From: Mycolicibacterium moriokaense
Lineage (GTDB): Bacteria > Actinomycetota > Actinomycetes > Mycobacteriales > Mycobacteriaceae
DNA length: 51,170 nt
Direction of reading: 5' to 3'
Assembly (NCBI RefSeq): GCF_003201655.1
Contig: NZ_QJJU01000034.1
Coordinates: 1 to 51,170 of the forward strand
Position 1 is the stretch's first letter; every line of letters begins with the position of its first letter. Position numbers and translations under genes: made by a program. The notes under the pieces were generated by a model that saw only the letters and a list, made by a program, of their open reading frames with translations, made no database searches and had not been told where the DNA came from. Shown one piece after another: positions 7,246-15,919 of this stretch.

Positions 7246-8549
7246 AGCGATCCGGTCGTCACATCGATCATGTCGAGAATCTCCAGGGCGACCTGGGCCA
7301 TCAACCGGTCGCGATAATTGCGGAGGTCCAGCTTGGCAAGTTCCTCGATGCGTCTGATCCGGTAGCTCACCGTGTTGGGATGCAAATGAAGCTCTTTGGC
7401 GGCGCGCTGGGGGCTGTTGTTGACGCGAAAGTAGCAGGCTAGGGTACACAGGTATTCCATCTCGTTGCCCTTCGTCTTGGTCAGGACGCGACCGAAGACT
7501 TCCCGCGCGAATTCGCGTAGTTGCACAGGATCGGCGACTTGCAATAACAACCGGTGGATGCCCAAGTCGTCCACGCCCACGGCGGTGCCGGCGCGACCCA
7601 TTCGGATGACGGTGTCGACCGCGCGTCGGGCGTTGTCATAGGCAGGTGCGATGTCCAACGCTGAGCGACACATCCTGCTCACACCGGCAGTAACCGCCGC
7701 GTCATGGAACGCCTCTCGCATACGACCGATGCAGAGTTCCGCCAGTGTCATCGCGTCAGGACAGCTCGGGTCCTGTTCGGGTACAACAACAACGACCTCC
7801 TGGTCGCGCATCGCGGTGATGGCTTCGGGGACCTGAGTGGTGAAGAATCTTTCGACTGCCGCAGACAGCCTCGACCTATCGATGGCGGTATCGGGTGTGC
7901 TCTGTAAGAGCAATGACACCACCCGGTGTTCGCGTTGCTCGTCGTAACCGAGGTGCGTTGCCCACCGCCGCACCTCGCTCGGGTCGACGCCCCTGCCAGA
8001 CAAGAGTCCCTCGACCAGATCGTAGCGGGCTTGTGTCGCCGCTGCGGCCACAACGCGTTCCCGGCCCAGGATCACCCCGCAGATCGTCGCCGCATGCTCC
8101 GTGAGAAGCAGCCGCAGACCCTCATCATCGTCGCGCTCGTCATCATCGAGAGTCAGCAGATACGCGGGAACGGCAGCTCCAACCGGAACCGGCGCCACAA
8201 TGATCGATGGGGCGTTTGTATCGCTGGGGATGCGTAGCGCTCGCCGCGTCGGTCCGACGACCCCCAGGACTTGTGCTAGTCGTGGATGACTAAGTCGGGT
8301 AAGGAGATATCCAGCAGCGTCTGGCACTGAACGACTGGCCGACGCCAGCACGGCCAGTTTGTCGTCTACCACAGCGACCGCCGTATCCATGCGTTCGGCA
8401 ATCAATTCGATGACCGTCTCAAGGTTGGCGTCATGCACCGCCAGACTGGTTAGATGCTGATAGGCCACGACAAGTCGTCGGAGAGCGACATTCTCCCTGC
8501 CGGTCTCATCGTCACCCGCCACCCCGGATGCGGCCATTAGGACGCTCAC
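7242..8549 (-). CDS. PucR/CdaR-family transcriptional regulator
   Basis: A 435-residue cytosolic regulator. The C-terminus carries the PucR helix-turn-helix: RAAKELHLHPNTVSYRIRR, then IEELAKLDLRNYRDRLMAQVALEI. The middle matches the GGDEF-like CdaR region (VVSLLLQSTPD, ITAMRDQEVVVVVPE) and the N-terminal ~150 residues look GAF-like (VVDDKLAVLASASRSV). Members usually activate catabolic genes in response to a small ligand bound by the N-terminal region. Start GTG at 8547-8549, or ATG at 8535-8537. Its stop overlaps the start of the HMT/MTHFR gene, so it probably controls that gene and perhaps the whole methyl-cycle cluster. The 8550-8834 gap upstream would hold its promoter; I see no clear boxes there. 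Confidence 0.9.
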   Translation of the reverse strand: MSVLMAASGVAGDDETGRENVALRRLVVAYQHLTSLAVHDANLETVIELIAERMDTAVAVVDDKLAVLASASRSVPDAAGYLLTRLSHPRLAQVLGVVGPTRRALRIPSDTNAPSIIVAPVPVGAAVPAYLLTLDDDERDDDEGLRLLLTEHAATICGVILGRERVVAAAATQARYDLVEGLLSGRGVDPSEVRRWATHLGYDEQREHRVVSLLLQSTPDTAIDRSRLSAAVERFFTTQVPEAITAMRDQEVVVVVPEQDPSCPDAMTLAELCIGRMREAFHDAAVTAGVSRMCRSALDIAPAYDNARRAVDTVIRMGRAGTAVGVDDLGIHRLLLQVADPVQLREFAREVFGRVLTKTKGNEMEYLCTLACYFRVNNSPQRAAKELHLHPNTVSYRIRRIEELAKLDLRNYRDRLMAQVALEILDMIDVTTGSL

Positions 8550-8834
8550 CGGCCCAAAGCTTTCATGCTCGTCAGGTTTCGCCGCAAGTGTCCGCTCAGC
8601 GCGCCGCTGCGACCGTGTGGTGTGGTGCTCGCATCGGCGTATCGATCAGCGAGCCTCGAATGGTTCACTCCTCGGTCGGAGCACAAGCGTTCCACCGCAG
8701 GACTTTTGACGCAGAAGTCTGTCATGTGATGTGACTCTTCGAGCGGCACAGTGGGGCTCCTTCCACGCGCCTTGCGTGTGTCGCCACGTCTGCTTGGGCG
8801 TGAAAGCCATCTCGTCGTGCGCAGCCTGGCCACA

Positions 8835-9042
8835 TCACTTGATTTCAAGCTGGTGCCGGGCCGCGGTATCTTCGGCCTCCATCGCCGCCACGACAACGAC
8901 GGCGATCAATGCCTTTTGGTTGTGCTCGGCGATGCCAAACGTCGTCAGCGCCGGGCGTAATCATGGTCGATCCGTTCGGGTGGTATCCGTGGGTGACGGC
9001 TTCCACAGCCACGCGCACAGTCAACGCGTCGCGGCTGGCCAT
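8835..9042 (-). pseudogene. Small gene coupled to the SDR, with an apparent frameshift
   Basis: ATG at 9040-9042 overlaps the SDR stop as TGATG, the usual sign of translational coupling. The frame starts MASRDALTVRVAVEAVTHGY, continues to ITP at about 8950 and then loses sense in a CCCGGCG run. The neighbouring frame continues naturally as ALTTFGIAEHNQKALIAVVV, a glutamate- and alanine-rich tail, and stops at 8835. Removing one C would give a clean protein of about 68 residues. As written, the intact frame ends at 8845. The break may be a real mutation or an assembly error. The family is not recognised. Confidence 0.5.
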
Positions 9043-9842
9043 CACAGCACCGCCTTACTGATGCCGCCATCGACCTCGAGCACACTGCCGGTCATGTAGG
9101 AGGACAGATCTGACGCCAAGAAGACGATGCCGTTGGCGATCTCGGTCGGTTCGGCCCAGCGGCCGATGCGGATACCGGTGCCTGTAGTCATGCCGTCGCG
9201 GATCTCCACCGCGGTCTTTCCCTGCGCCTTGGCTATCGCCTCGTGCTTCGCCGACCAACCCTCAGTGAGGGTCATGCCGGGAGAGATTGCGTTCACCAAC
9301 ACATTTCGGCTGGCCGCCTCGGAGGCGAGATAATTGGTCAGGGCGATGACCGCGACGTTGGTGATCGCCGTGACCCCAGCGTTGGGCACCAGTGTGCGTG
9401 CGGTTTGACCCGCCACGTTGATAATGCGGCCCGAACCGCTGTCGCTTAGCAGGGGAAGGGCCGCCGACGCCATGCGGTGAAAGCCCAGCAGCTTAGCGTT
9501 GAGGAAGTCGGCCAGTACCTCGGTGGGAGTCTCCGACAGCGGCGACGGTGTCAGCTGCGGGCCGGCCGAGTTGACGAGGATATCCAGCTGTCCGCCCCAG
9601 GAGTGTGCCTTTTCAACGGCATTGACCACCGACTGCTTGTCGGTCACGTCGGCACCTAGCACGAGCACCCTGTCGGCGCTGGGGGAGGGCAGTGTCGCAG
9701 CGGCCGCCCGCAGCGCGTCTTCGTCGCGGGCCAGGACCGCGACGCGAACACCGTGCTCTTGCAGGGCTTTAGCTGTTGCGAACCCGATCCCCCGCGTCGC
9801 TCCAGTCACGATCGCCACCCGGTCTTGCAGCCCCAGTGTCAT
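9042..9842 (-). CDS. SDR-fold protein lacking the catalytic triad
   Basis: A 266-residue classical-length short-chain dehydrogenase: TGATRGIGFATA (nucleotide site, ~13-24), LVNSAGPQ, and C-terminal YMTGSVLEVDGG. The active-site region is abnormal. Where classical members have a Ser and then YxxxK, this one reads GRIINVAGQTA and NAGVTAITNVAVIALT, so Thr replaces Tyr, Asn replaces Lys and the Ser is missing. It may bind NAD(P)(H) without classical SDR chemistry, or act as an isomerase, lyase or scaffold. It lies 110 bp downstream of MetE-like A on the same strand, and its stop overlaps the next small gene. ATG start at 9840-9842 with GGAG upstream. Confidence 0.85.
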   Translation of the reverse strand: MTLGLQDRVAIVTGATRGIGFATAKALQEHGVRVAVLARDEDALRAAAATLPSPSADRVLVLGADVTDKQSVVNAVEKAHSWGGQLDILVNSAGPQLTPSPLSETPTEVLADFLNAKLLGFHRMASAALPLLSDSGSGRIINVAGQTARTLVPNAGVTAITNVAVIALTNYLASEAASRNVLVNAISPGMTLTEGWSAKHEAIAKAQGKTAVEIRDGMTTGTGIRIGRWAEPTEIANGIVFLASDLSSYMTGSVLEVDGGISKAVL

Positions 9843-9952
9843 ATCAATGGTTCTCCAATCGAACTCGTGGTGTATTTGTCGGAATCTGTTCGGTGTCGAC
9901 CTTGGAAGCGATCCTGTGCCGTCCCTCTTCTCGCGTCACCGACCCCGTCGCC

Positions 9953-11071
9953 CTAACTCATCGCAGCGACCGCTTCGACATGCAGGTCGAGAATGTCGTA
10001 CAGCTGGTAGGAAGCGGGCCGCCGTCCCCAGCCGCATTGCGTCGCAATTCCGAAGTCGCTAAGGGAGTTGCGGGCGATCTCGATGCGGCGGCGCGCTCCG
10101 GCGATGCCGTCGACCATGTCGATCAGTCCGAGGTAGATGCGGGCGTCGCCGACAGCGAGTCGTTTGAGCGGTGCGTAGTAGGCGTCGTCGAAGCCGCGGC
10201 TGACTTGTACCGGCATGTGGATGAACTGCACTGAACGGTCCATCGCGCCGACGCAGCTGTTGGCGATGTCGACGCAAACATTGAGATCCTCGATTTCCTT
10301 GAAGTGCGCTCCGTCCATGGCTCCACCTTCGGCCTGTCCCAGGGACCCATAGCAGAGGTGCAACCCCAGCCAGACCGGCTCGGGGATCCGGGTAGAGAGC
10401 TCCGCAACGATGTTGGCGGTCCTCGTTAGCGGATTCTGGTCGTGGCGGGTGAGCTCCGCCTCTGCGAAGCCGAACGGGAATCCTTCGATCGAAGCCGTCT
10501 CCAAGCAGATGTCCCACTGGATCGCCAGGTCCTCGTGGGGAATCGCGGCGCAGATGTCGTCGATTTCCCGCCCGACGACGTCGACATACGCGTCAAACAG
10601 AATCTCGAAGCTGTGCGCAGTGTCGACGAACGGTCGCGTTCCGCTCTCGGGCGCCGGCAACGCGATCTGGAAACGCGTGCCGGGTGCGATCTCCCCAGCT
10701 TCACGGAGCCGCGTAAACGCCTCATAGGACTTTTTGGCCTCATCGGCATACCCGAGCTTGTCGAAGCGCAGTTCAGTGATCCCGTCACGCAGCGCGAACT
10801 TCCAGTGATCTTGGAGGCCAAACGCGGGGTCCGGCTTCCAGTTCTCGTACGTGTGGCGGGAGAGCGTGACCAAGTCTGGATGCGAGTAGTAAACGTTGCG
10901 TGCGATGTAGTTGATCCAGTAGTAGCGGTCGCCCACCTCGCCGTCGGGCAACATGCTGACGTGCCCGCCTAGCTTCGGCCCGCACAGACCCAGGACACCC
11001 GCGGCGTCGAGCTCGTCCTCGGGGATCGCCACGCTGCCAACGAGCATCACGTCTCCGCGATCGGCCTCCAT
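9953..11071 (-). CDS. MetE-like zinc protein A (possible thiol alkyltransferase)
   Basis: A 372-residue relative of the MetE catalytic barrel. Shared landmarks are LVGSVAIP at 10-17, MLPDGEVGDR at 40-49, H238-x-C240 in LHLCYGS, and C346 in TQCGWGR. This is the H-x-C...C zinc pattern of MetE and epoxyalkane:CoM transferase. Near the place where MetE has its Glu ligand, this protein has QFIHMP (H285). It is a homologue of the plus-strand gene at 12852-13949. The chosen ATG at 11069-11071 has AAGGAGG four bases before it; the longer frame to 11167 lacks motifs in its extension. The neighbourhood suggests transfer of a methyl or alkyl group to a thiol, but the substrate is unknown. Product is soluble. 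Confidence 0.75.
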   Translation of the reverse strand: MEADRGDVMLVGSVAIPEDELDAAGVLGLCGPKLGGHVSMLPDGEVGDRYYWINYIARNVYYSHPDLVTLSRHTYENWKPDPAFGLQDHWKFALRDGITELRFDKLGYADEAKKSYEAFTRLREAGEIAPGTRFQIALPAPESGTRPFVDTAHSFEILFDAYVDVVGREIDDICAAIPHEDLAIQWDICLETASIEGFPFGFAEAELTRHDQNPLTRTANIVAELSTRIPEPVWLGLHLCYGSLGQAEGGAMDGAHFKEIEDLNVCVDIANSCVGAMDRSVQFIHMPVQVSRGFDDAYYAPLKRLAVGDARIYLGLIDMVDGIAGARRRIEIARNSLSDFGIATQCGWGRRPASYQLYDILDLHVEAVAAMS

Positions 11072-11208
11072 ATTGCCTCCTTCTCTAGGTTGTGAATCCA
11101 AACGGATGCTACAACTACGCGAACCATCATGCAAGAGCCTATGGAACAGCTGTTTGCGGAGTAGCAATCTGCATTAACTCGTAAAAAACCCTGGAGAACA
11201 TCAGTATC

Positions 11209-11238
11209 TTGACAATATGCGAAGCCGCGATCTAGCAT
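11209..11238 (+). promoter_or_regulatory. Putative promoter of the flavin monooxygenase gene
   Basis: TTGACA at 11209-11214 and TAGCAT at 11233-11238, spaced 18 bp, within the divergent region between MetE-like A and the monooxygenase. The match to the housekeeping sigma consensus is good at -35 and moderate at -10. Confidence 0.4.
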
Positions 11239-11301
11239 TTCGCTGCGCCGAGTCCTGTACCGGGGATTTGTCACTCACTACAAAGAGATGGACGGCAAGA
11301 C

Positions 11302-12798
11302 ATGCAAGAGGTGCACGTTCTCATCGCCGGAGGCGGGCTCTCCGGGATCAGCGCAGCAGCCCACTTGCTCGAAGCTGGCGAGCGCGACCTCGTCGTGCTC
11401 GAGAAGGAGGCCGAACTGGGTGGCGTGTGGCGCGACAACACGTATCCGGGGTGCGCTTGCGACATTCCTTCGCACGTGTACTCGTTTCCGTTCGCCCCCA
11501 GCCGCGACTGGTCGCGAACCTACGGCGAGCGATCCGAGATCCAGAACTACATCCTTCGCGTCGCCGAAGAACGCGGCGTGCGTGATCTGGTGCGGTTCAA
11601 CGCCGAGGTCCTCGAGGCGACCTGGCACGAGGACGAGCATCGCTGGATCGTTCGCACCGCCGACAGCGTCTACGCGGCGCGGATCCTCGTCATCGCCGTT
11701 GGCGGGGCGCTTGCCGAGCCGGCCATTCCGGATCTGCCGGGATTGGAACAGTTCGAGGGGACGGTCTTTCACTCGGCGCGCTGGCGCAATGACCACGACC
11801 TCACGGGACAGCGAGTCGCCGTCGTCGGGACCGGCGCGTCAGCCATTCAGTTCGTGCCCAAGATCCAACCACTGGTCAGTCATCTGACGCTGTTGCAGCG
11901 CACACCGGGATGGGTGCTTCCCAAGAATGATCGCGCGGTGAGCGGCGTGCAGAAGGCGCTTCTTCGGCTGCCTGGCGGATTGCGTCTCAGAAGGGCCACC
12001 TTGTTCGCATCTGCGGAGCTCATACGGTTCGGCTTCAAGCATCCGCGCCTGCTGCAGCCGCTGGAGACGGCAGCCCGCAAACACCTGAGCCGGAGCGTCC
12101 CTTCCCCCGAGCTCCGCGCGAAGCTGACACCGTCGTACAAGGTCGGGTGCAAACGGCTGCTCTTCTCGAGCGACTACTACGATGCGCTCACCAAGGACAA
12201 TGTCGACGTCGTGCCGGCCGTGAGTGATGTGCGCCGAAGCTCCGTCGTCGCGGCCGACGGCAGCGAGCACCCAGTGGACACGATCATCTTCGCAACCGGG
12301 TTCCAGGGGTGGGAGGCACCGATCACGCGACGGGTCACCGGTCGATGGAATCAGACCATCGCCGAGGTCTGGGCTGGCCGGCCGAAGGCGTTCAACGCGA
12401 CATCCATCGCGGGCTTCCCCAACGCCTTCTACTTCTTCGGGCCAAACAGCGCGCTCGCATCCGCCTTCATGATGGCCGATGCTCAGGGTCGCTATCTGGT
12501 CGAGGCGGTCAAGGCAATGCGCCGAAAAGGTTTGACGATGATCGACGTGCGCGAGACGGCGCAAGATAATTGGAAACGCGCCACGGACAAGCAGCTGTCG
12601 ACCCAGATCTGGACCGCCGGCGGCTGCACGAGCTTCTATCTCGACGTGGACGGCAAGAACTCCGCCTTGTGGCCGGCCTCGATGACGTCGATGCGGCGAG
12701 AGCTGTCACGTTTCCCGCTGCAGGCATACGAAACGGCAGTGCTGCCCAACTCGCGACGGGCAGACAAGGGGTCGGGGTCCGCTAGCACCACCGCATGA
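11302..12798 (+). CDS. Baeyer-Villiger-type flavin monooxygenase
   Basis: A 498-residue FAD/NADPH monooxygenase that would insert one oxygen atom into a ketone or oxidise a heteroatom. The FAD site is VLIAGGGLSGISAAAHL at the N-terminus, the NADPH site is VAVVGTGASAIQFVP near residue 174, and between them is the BVMO fingerprint FEGTVFHSARW (FxGxxxHxxxW). A late ATG motif appears as IIFATGFQ. It is transcribed divergently from MetE-like A and followed after 50 bp by MetE-like B, so it probably acts in the same catabolic route. ATG at 11302 is the first good in-frame start; no strong ribosome-binding site precedes it. Product intact. Confidence 0.9.
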   Translation: MQEVHVLIAGGGLSGISAAAHLLEAGERDLVVLEKEAELGGVWRDNTYPGCACDIPSHVYSFPFAPSRDWSRTYGERSEIQNYILRVAEERGVRDLVRFNAEVLEATWHEDEHRWIVRTADSVYAARILVIAVGGALAEPAIPDLPGLEQFEGTVFHSARWRNDHDLTGQRVAVVGTGASAIQFVPKIQPLVSHLTLLQRTPGWVLPKNDRAVSGVQKALLRLPGGLRLRRATLFASAELIRFGFKHPRLLQPLETAARKHLSRSVPSPELRAKLTPSYKVGCKRLLFSSDYYDALTKDNVDVVPAVSDVRRSSVVAADGSEHPVDTIIFATGFQGWEAPITRRVTGRWNQTIAEVWAGRPKAFNATSIAGFPNAFYFFGPNSALASAFMMADAQGRYLVEAVKAMRRKGLTMIDVRETAQDNWKRATDKQLSTQIWTAGGCTSFYLDVDGKNSALWPASMTSMRRELSRFPLQAYETAVLPNSRRADKGSGSASTTA

Positions 12799-12851
12799 AG
12801 CACCACGGCACCGCAGCTCGGTAGGTCAACCACGAGGGAATGGAGAATGCG

Positions 12852-13949
12852 ATGGGCAGGCTAAAGGGCGACGTACTTATCGTCGGCAGTGCGCCGTTCG
12901 AGACCGTCGGCGACGCGCTGCAAGAGTTCGCGACGCGACTCGGCGACCGCGTATCGACGTTGCCAGACGGGGAGGTCGGGGTGCGCAACGCATTTATCAA
13001 TGTGCTGCCGCAATTGACCTACGACAAGAACCCCGACCTGGAGCCGATCAACGTCGTATCGATCGAGAAGGCCGTCCAGGAGCCCGACGAGCACGGCTAT
13101 GAGGCGATGCTGGCATCGCTCGGCACGTACAAGCTCAAGCCCGGCGTGACCGAGACGCGCTTCGACTTGCATTTCGGGCACGCGGCCGTCGAGTCGTACG
13201 AGACATTCGCGCGACTGCGCGACGAGGGCGTTATCGGCGAGGGCGTCCGATTTCAGGTCGACATTCCCACTACGGCGAACGCGATCGACCTGTTTTTCCC
13301 CGTTCCCAGCGATCGACCGATCGTCGTTAAGGCCTACGAGGAGAGCGTCAAGGAGATGATCGCGCTGCTGCTCCGCACGATTCCAGCCGACAGCCTCGCT
13401 ATCCAGCTGGACTACTGCGCCGAGGTCGTCAACTGCAGCGGCGCACTCGATGATCTGTTGCCCGACGGATCTTCTTTGCCGCCGCTCGACGTGCGCCTGG
13501 CGTACTACACTTCGGCCGAGTATCTCTCGCCGCTGGCGGAGGCGATTCCCGACGAGGTCGTCCTCGGCTACCACCTCTGTTACGGGACCTGGGGCGGCTG
13601 GCCGGGATCCCGCGTCCCCGATCTCGGCCTGATTACGCGCCTCGCGAACGGACTCGTGGCGAATACCCACCATCGCGTGGACTACGTCCACCTTCCGACG
13701 ATGCCCAACCCAACCGATGAGTTCTTCGCGCCTCTGGCAGATCTCGACATCGGCGATACCAAGGTCTTCCTCGGCATCGAGCTCGCCGACGGGATCGACG
13801 CCCTGATGCGGCGGATAGAGCAGGCGCGGCGACATTTGCCCGACTTCGGACTCGCGCATTACTGCGGCTACGGTCGCGAGCGGCGTTCACGAGTCATCGA
13901 GCTGCTCGAGGACCTCCGTGTGGCATCGGATTACCTCACACTTCGGTGA
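12852..13949 (+). CDS. MetE-like zinc protein B (possible thiol alkyltransferase)
   Basis: A 365-residue homologue of MetE-like A. Landmarks are VLIVGSAPFE at the N-terminus, TLPDGEVGVRNAF, H241-x-C243 in YHLCYGT, DYVHLP (H280) where MetE has its Glu-containing strand, and C338 in HYCGYGRE. The zinc motif is therefore H-x-C...C with an extra conserved His, as in A. I prefer ATG at 12852, which has GGAG six bases upstream, over ATG at 12840, whose spacing to GAGGG is too short. The gene follows the monooxygenase and precedes the double-Lrp regulator, all on the plus strand. Function is inferred only from fold and motif: alkyl transfer to a thiol acceptor. Confidence 0.75.
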   Translation: MGRLKGDVLIVGSAPFETVGDALQEFATRLGDRVSTLPDGEVGVRNAFINVLPQLTYDKNPDLEPINVVSIEKAVQEPDEHGYEAMLASLGTYKLKPGVTETRFDLHFGHAAVESYETFARLRDEGVIGEGVRFQVDIPTTANAIDLFFPVPSDRPIVVKAYEESVKEMIALLLRTIPADSLAIQLDYCAEVVNCSGALDDLLPDGSSLPPLDVRLAYYTSAEYLSPLAEAIPDEVVLGYHLCYGTWGGWPGSRVPDLGLITRLANGLVANTHHRVDYVHLPTMPNPTDEFFAPLADLDIGDTKVFLGIELADGIDALMRRIEQARRHLPDFGLAHYCGYGRERRSRVIELLEDLRVASDYLTLR

Positions 13950-14014
13950 AGCCCGCGTTGACGCGGGAGCACGCGGTCCGAGGCGGGGCCGTCGTCACAC
14001 GATAACGTTTCCTC

Positions 14015-14974
14015 GTGACTTCTGAGCTGCCTGCGATCGACGACCTCGATCGCAGGATCGTTGATCGGCTGCGACGCGACGGTCGCGAGACGAATCGTTC
14101 GATGGCCGGCGCGTTCGGGGTCAATGAGGCCACGATCGCTGCGCGGCTGCGACGGCTCGAAGCACACAACGTGGTGCGCGTAGTCGCGCTGACGGACATG
14201 CACCGACTCGGCTTCGAGTACCTCGCGATCGGGATGGTGTCGGTCGAGGCCCGCCTCGTTTCGCAGGTCGCGGCGGAGATCGCCGCGATACCGCAGACCA
14301 TCTTCGTGAACGTTCATACCGGGCGTTACGGCGTTAGCTGCGGCGTGCTCGCCGAAGATCGCCTTGAGCTCGGGCGCATCTTTGGCGAAGACATCCCGCG
14401 TGTGCGTGGTGTGCGTGCCGCCCGCTGTGAACTTGCGGTCGACGTCTTGCGCTTCAACTCGGAATTTGCGCCGCTCAATGTGAGCGATCAGGGTGTGCTG
14501 TGTGGACCTAAGATCCCGCCGCACGCGATCGACGATCAGGACCTCGACATCATCCACGCGCTGCAGCGGGACGCGCGCGCGAGCAACCGCAGCATCGCTG
14601 CCGACCTCGCTGTGTCCGAGGGCACTGTGCGCGCGCGGTTGCGACGCATGGAGGCCAACCACCTGATCCGCATACGAGCCATATCGGACCTCGCTGCCTT
14701 CGGCATGGACTTCGGTGCGTTCGTGGGAGTGCGGGTGATGAACGGCCGGATCCCTGAGGTCGCTGACCGTCTCCTTGGAATGGACCCGATCGGCGTGATC
14801 ATCCAGAGCCTCGGCGATTGGGACTTCCTTCTCGTTATCCTCGCCACCACGCGCGACGTGTTGCTCGACATAGTGTTTCGGCAAATTCAGGGCCTCGACG
14901 GCGTCGGCAGCACCGAGGTAATTGAGATAGCCGATGTCGTCAAGCATCTCTACACGTGGGCGCGTCTCGTCTGA
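14015..14974 (+). CDS. Tandem Lrp/AsnC-family regulator (two complete units)
   Basis: A 319-residue protein made of two Lrp/AsnC units in one chain. Unit 1 (about 1-160) has IDDLDRRIVDRLRRDGRET, then an HTH ending AARLRRLEAHNVVRVVAL and a RAM-like ligand domain. Unit 2 (about 165-319) repeats the plan: IDDQDLDIIHALQRDARAS, VSEGTVRARLRRMEANHL and a second RAM domain. Such proteins sense amino acids or other small ligands, so this one may act as a self-contained pseudo-dimer. It lies 65 bp after MetE-like B and probably controls the monooxygenase and MetE-like genes. GTG at 14015 is used; the DNA just before it contains no strong ribosome-binding site. Confidence 0.88.
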   Translation: MTSELPAIDDLDRRIVDRLRRDGRETNRSMAGAFGVNEATIAARLRRLEAHNVVRVVALTDMHRLGFEYLAIGMVSVEARLVSQVAAEIAAIPQTIFVNVHTGRYGVSCGVLAEDRLELGRIFGEDIPRVRGVRAARCELAVDVLRFNSEFAPLNVSDQGVLCGPKIPPHAIDDQDLDIIHALQRDARASNRSIAADLAVSEGTVRARLRRMEANHLIRIRAISDLAAFGMDFGAFVGVRVMNGRIPEVADRLLGMDPIGVIIQSLGDWDFLLVILATTRDVLLDIVFRQIQGLDGVGSTEVIEIADVVKHLYTWARLV

Positions 14975-15919
14975 CGCGAGGTACCGAACCTGGCAATTCA
15001 CCTCCTGAGTGCGCGACGGATATCGTGGCCACTCGCCTCGACATGCAATGCCCCCCAACGAATTTGTGCACACCTTTGACGCGCTTGGGGGTGCTAGTGC
15101 TCCTAAGCAGTGTCTATCTGGCTTTACGTGCGTTGGCAGCGTCATTTTGACGCGGCCTTGGTCCACCGTATGTGGCGCAGCACAACAATTGTCGCGTTCC
15201 GCGACGTGTTTGTGTCCAACGCGCGACGGCAACACCTGAAGTCGGTGACACCACACAGACCCGACTCGGCCGTGACCGCAAACCGCCCGTCGGCTCAGCG
15301 AACTTCAAACCCCTGCTCTAGCTGCCCGCGGCGGCTCACATTGACCGCACAGCGGGCAGTGTATTTCGATGCCGTTCCAACCGTCCTGAGTATGCGAATT
15401 GTTTCACCTTCGGCTCGAAAATACCTGTGACACACCATTGAAAGGGATCGGCGCCAACTGCCGAGGGTGCCCTAGCGGATCGCCGACGGGACGCACTGTT
15501 CGGCCTGGCGCCAGCCGTGCCTCGTGTGGGGCGTATTCCACGAATCGCCTTGCTGTCAGATATCGGTCGCGCAATGATCGATGCCCGTCATCGGTAACGC
15601 TCATCGCGGCAATAGCTCCGATGGGTCCGCCCTTTGCCTGCGCAACAGGGAACACGGCGATCACTCAGCGACAGAGGGGAATTGCAGTGTTGGAACCCGA
15701 GGATCAAGATGACGATTTTGTTCTCCGGCACAAAGGATTGACGAAAGCGAACATAGACCGCCAGATTGGTTGCTTGCGCGCTCAAGTCTCTGTTAGCTTG
15801 CACATGCGGCGCTAACGGTGTGATGTCGCACACAGCATCGCGTCGTCGGCGCCGATGAAATTCGTTAGGGAGGGGCCATGGGGCCGGTGCGCCGTGTGAG
15901 CGTTAGGTGGGACCACTGA
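14975..15919. other. Intergenic region with no supported gene
   Basis: Short open frames here lack motifs and family resemblance. It contains the right copy of the diverged repeat (15410-15590). The frame ending at 15815 has a plausible acidic stretch (EPEDQDDDFVLRHKGLTKAN), but nothing supports it as a gene. Confidence 0.5.
15410..15590 (+). repeat. Diverged direct repeat, right copy
   Basis: Partner of 4685-4865, same orientation. In one frame it reads DALFGLAPAVPRVGRIPRIA, matching the peptide FGLASVANLAGRCPRIDLA in the left copy. Stops upstream show it is not an intact gene. Confidence 0.5.

Noticed and set aside
7246..7449. N-terminal extension of the HMT/MTHFR gene
   Set aside because: The extra 68 residues lie inside the PucR coding sequence in another frame and lack family features; the GTG at 7245 fits the family start.
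12861..13859. 332-codon minus-strand frame opposite MetE-like B
   Set aside because: Shadow of the plus-strand gene, which has the zinc motif and family landmarks.
13931..15256. Long minus-strand open frame opposite the double Lrp gene
   Set aside because: Its translation is a GC-rich shadow without motifs, and the plus strand carries a clear two-unit Lrp protein.
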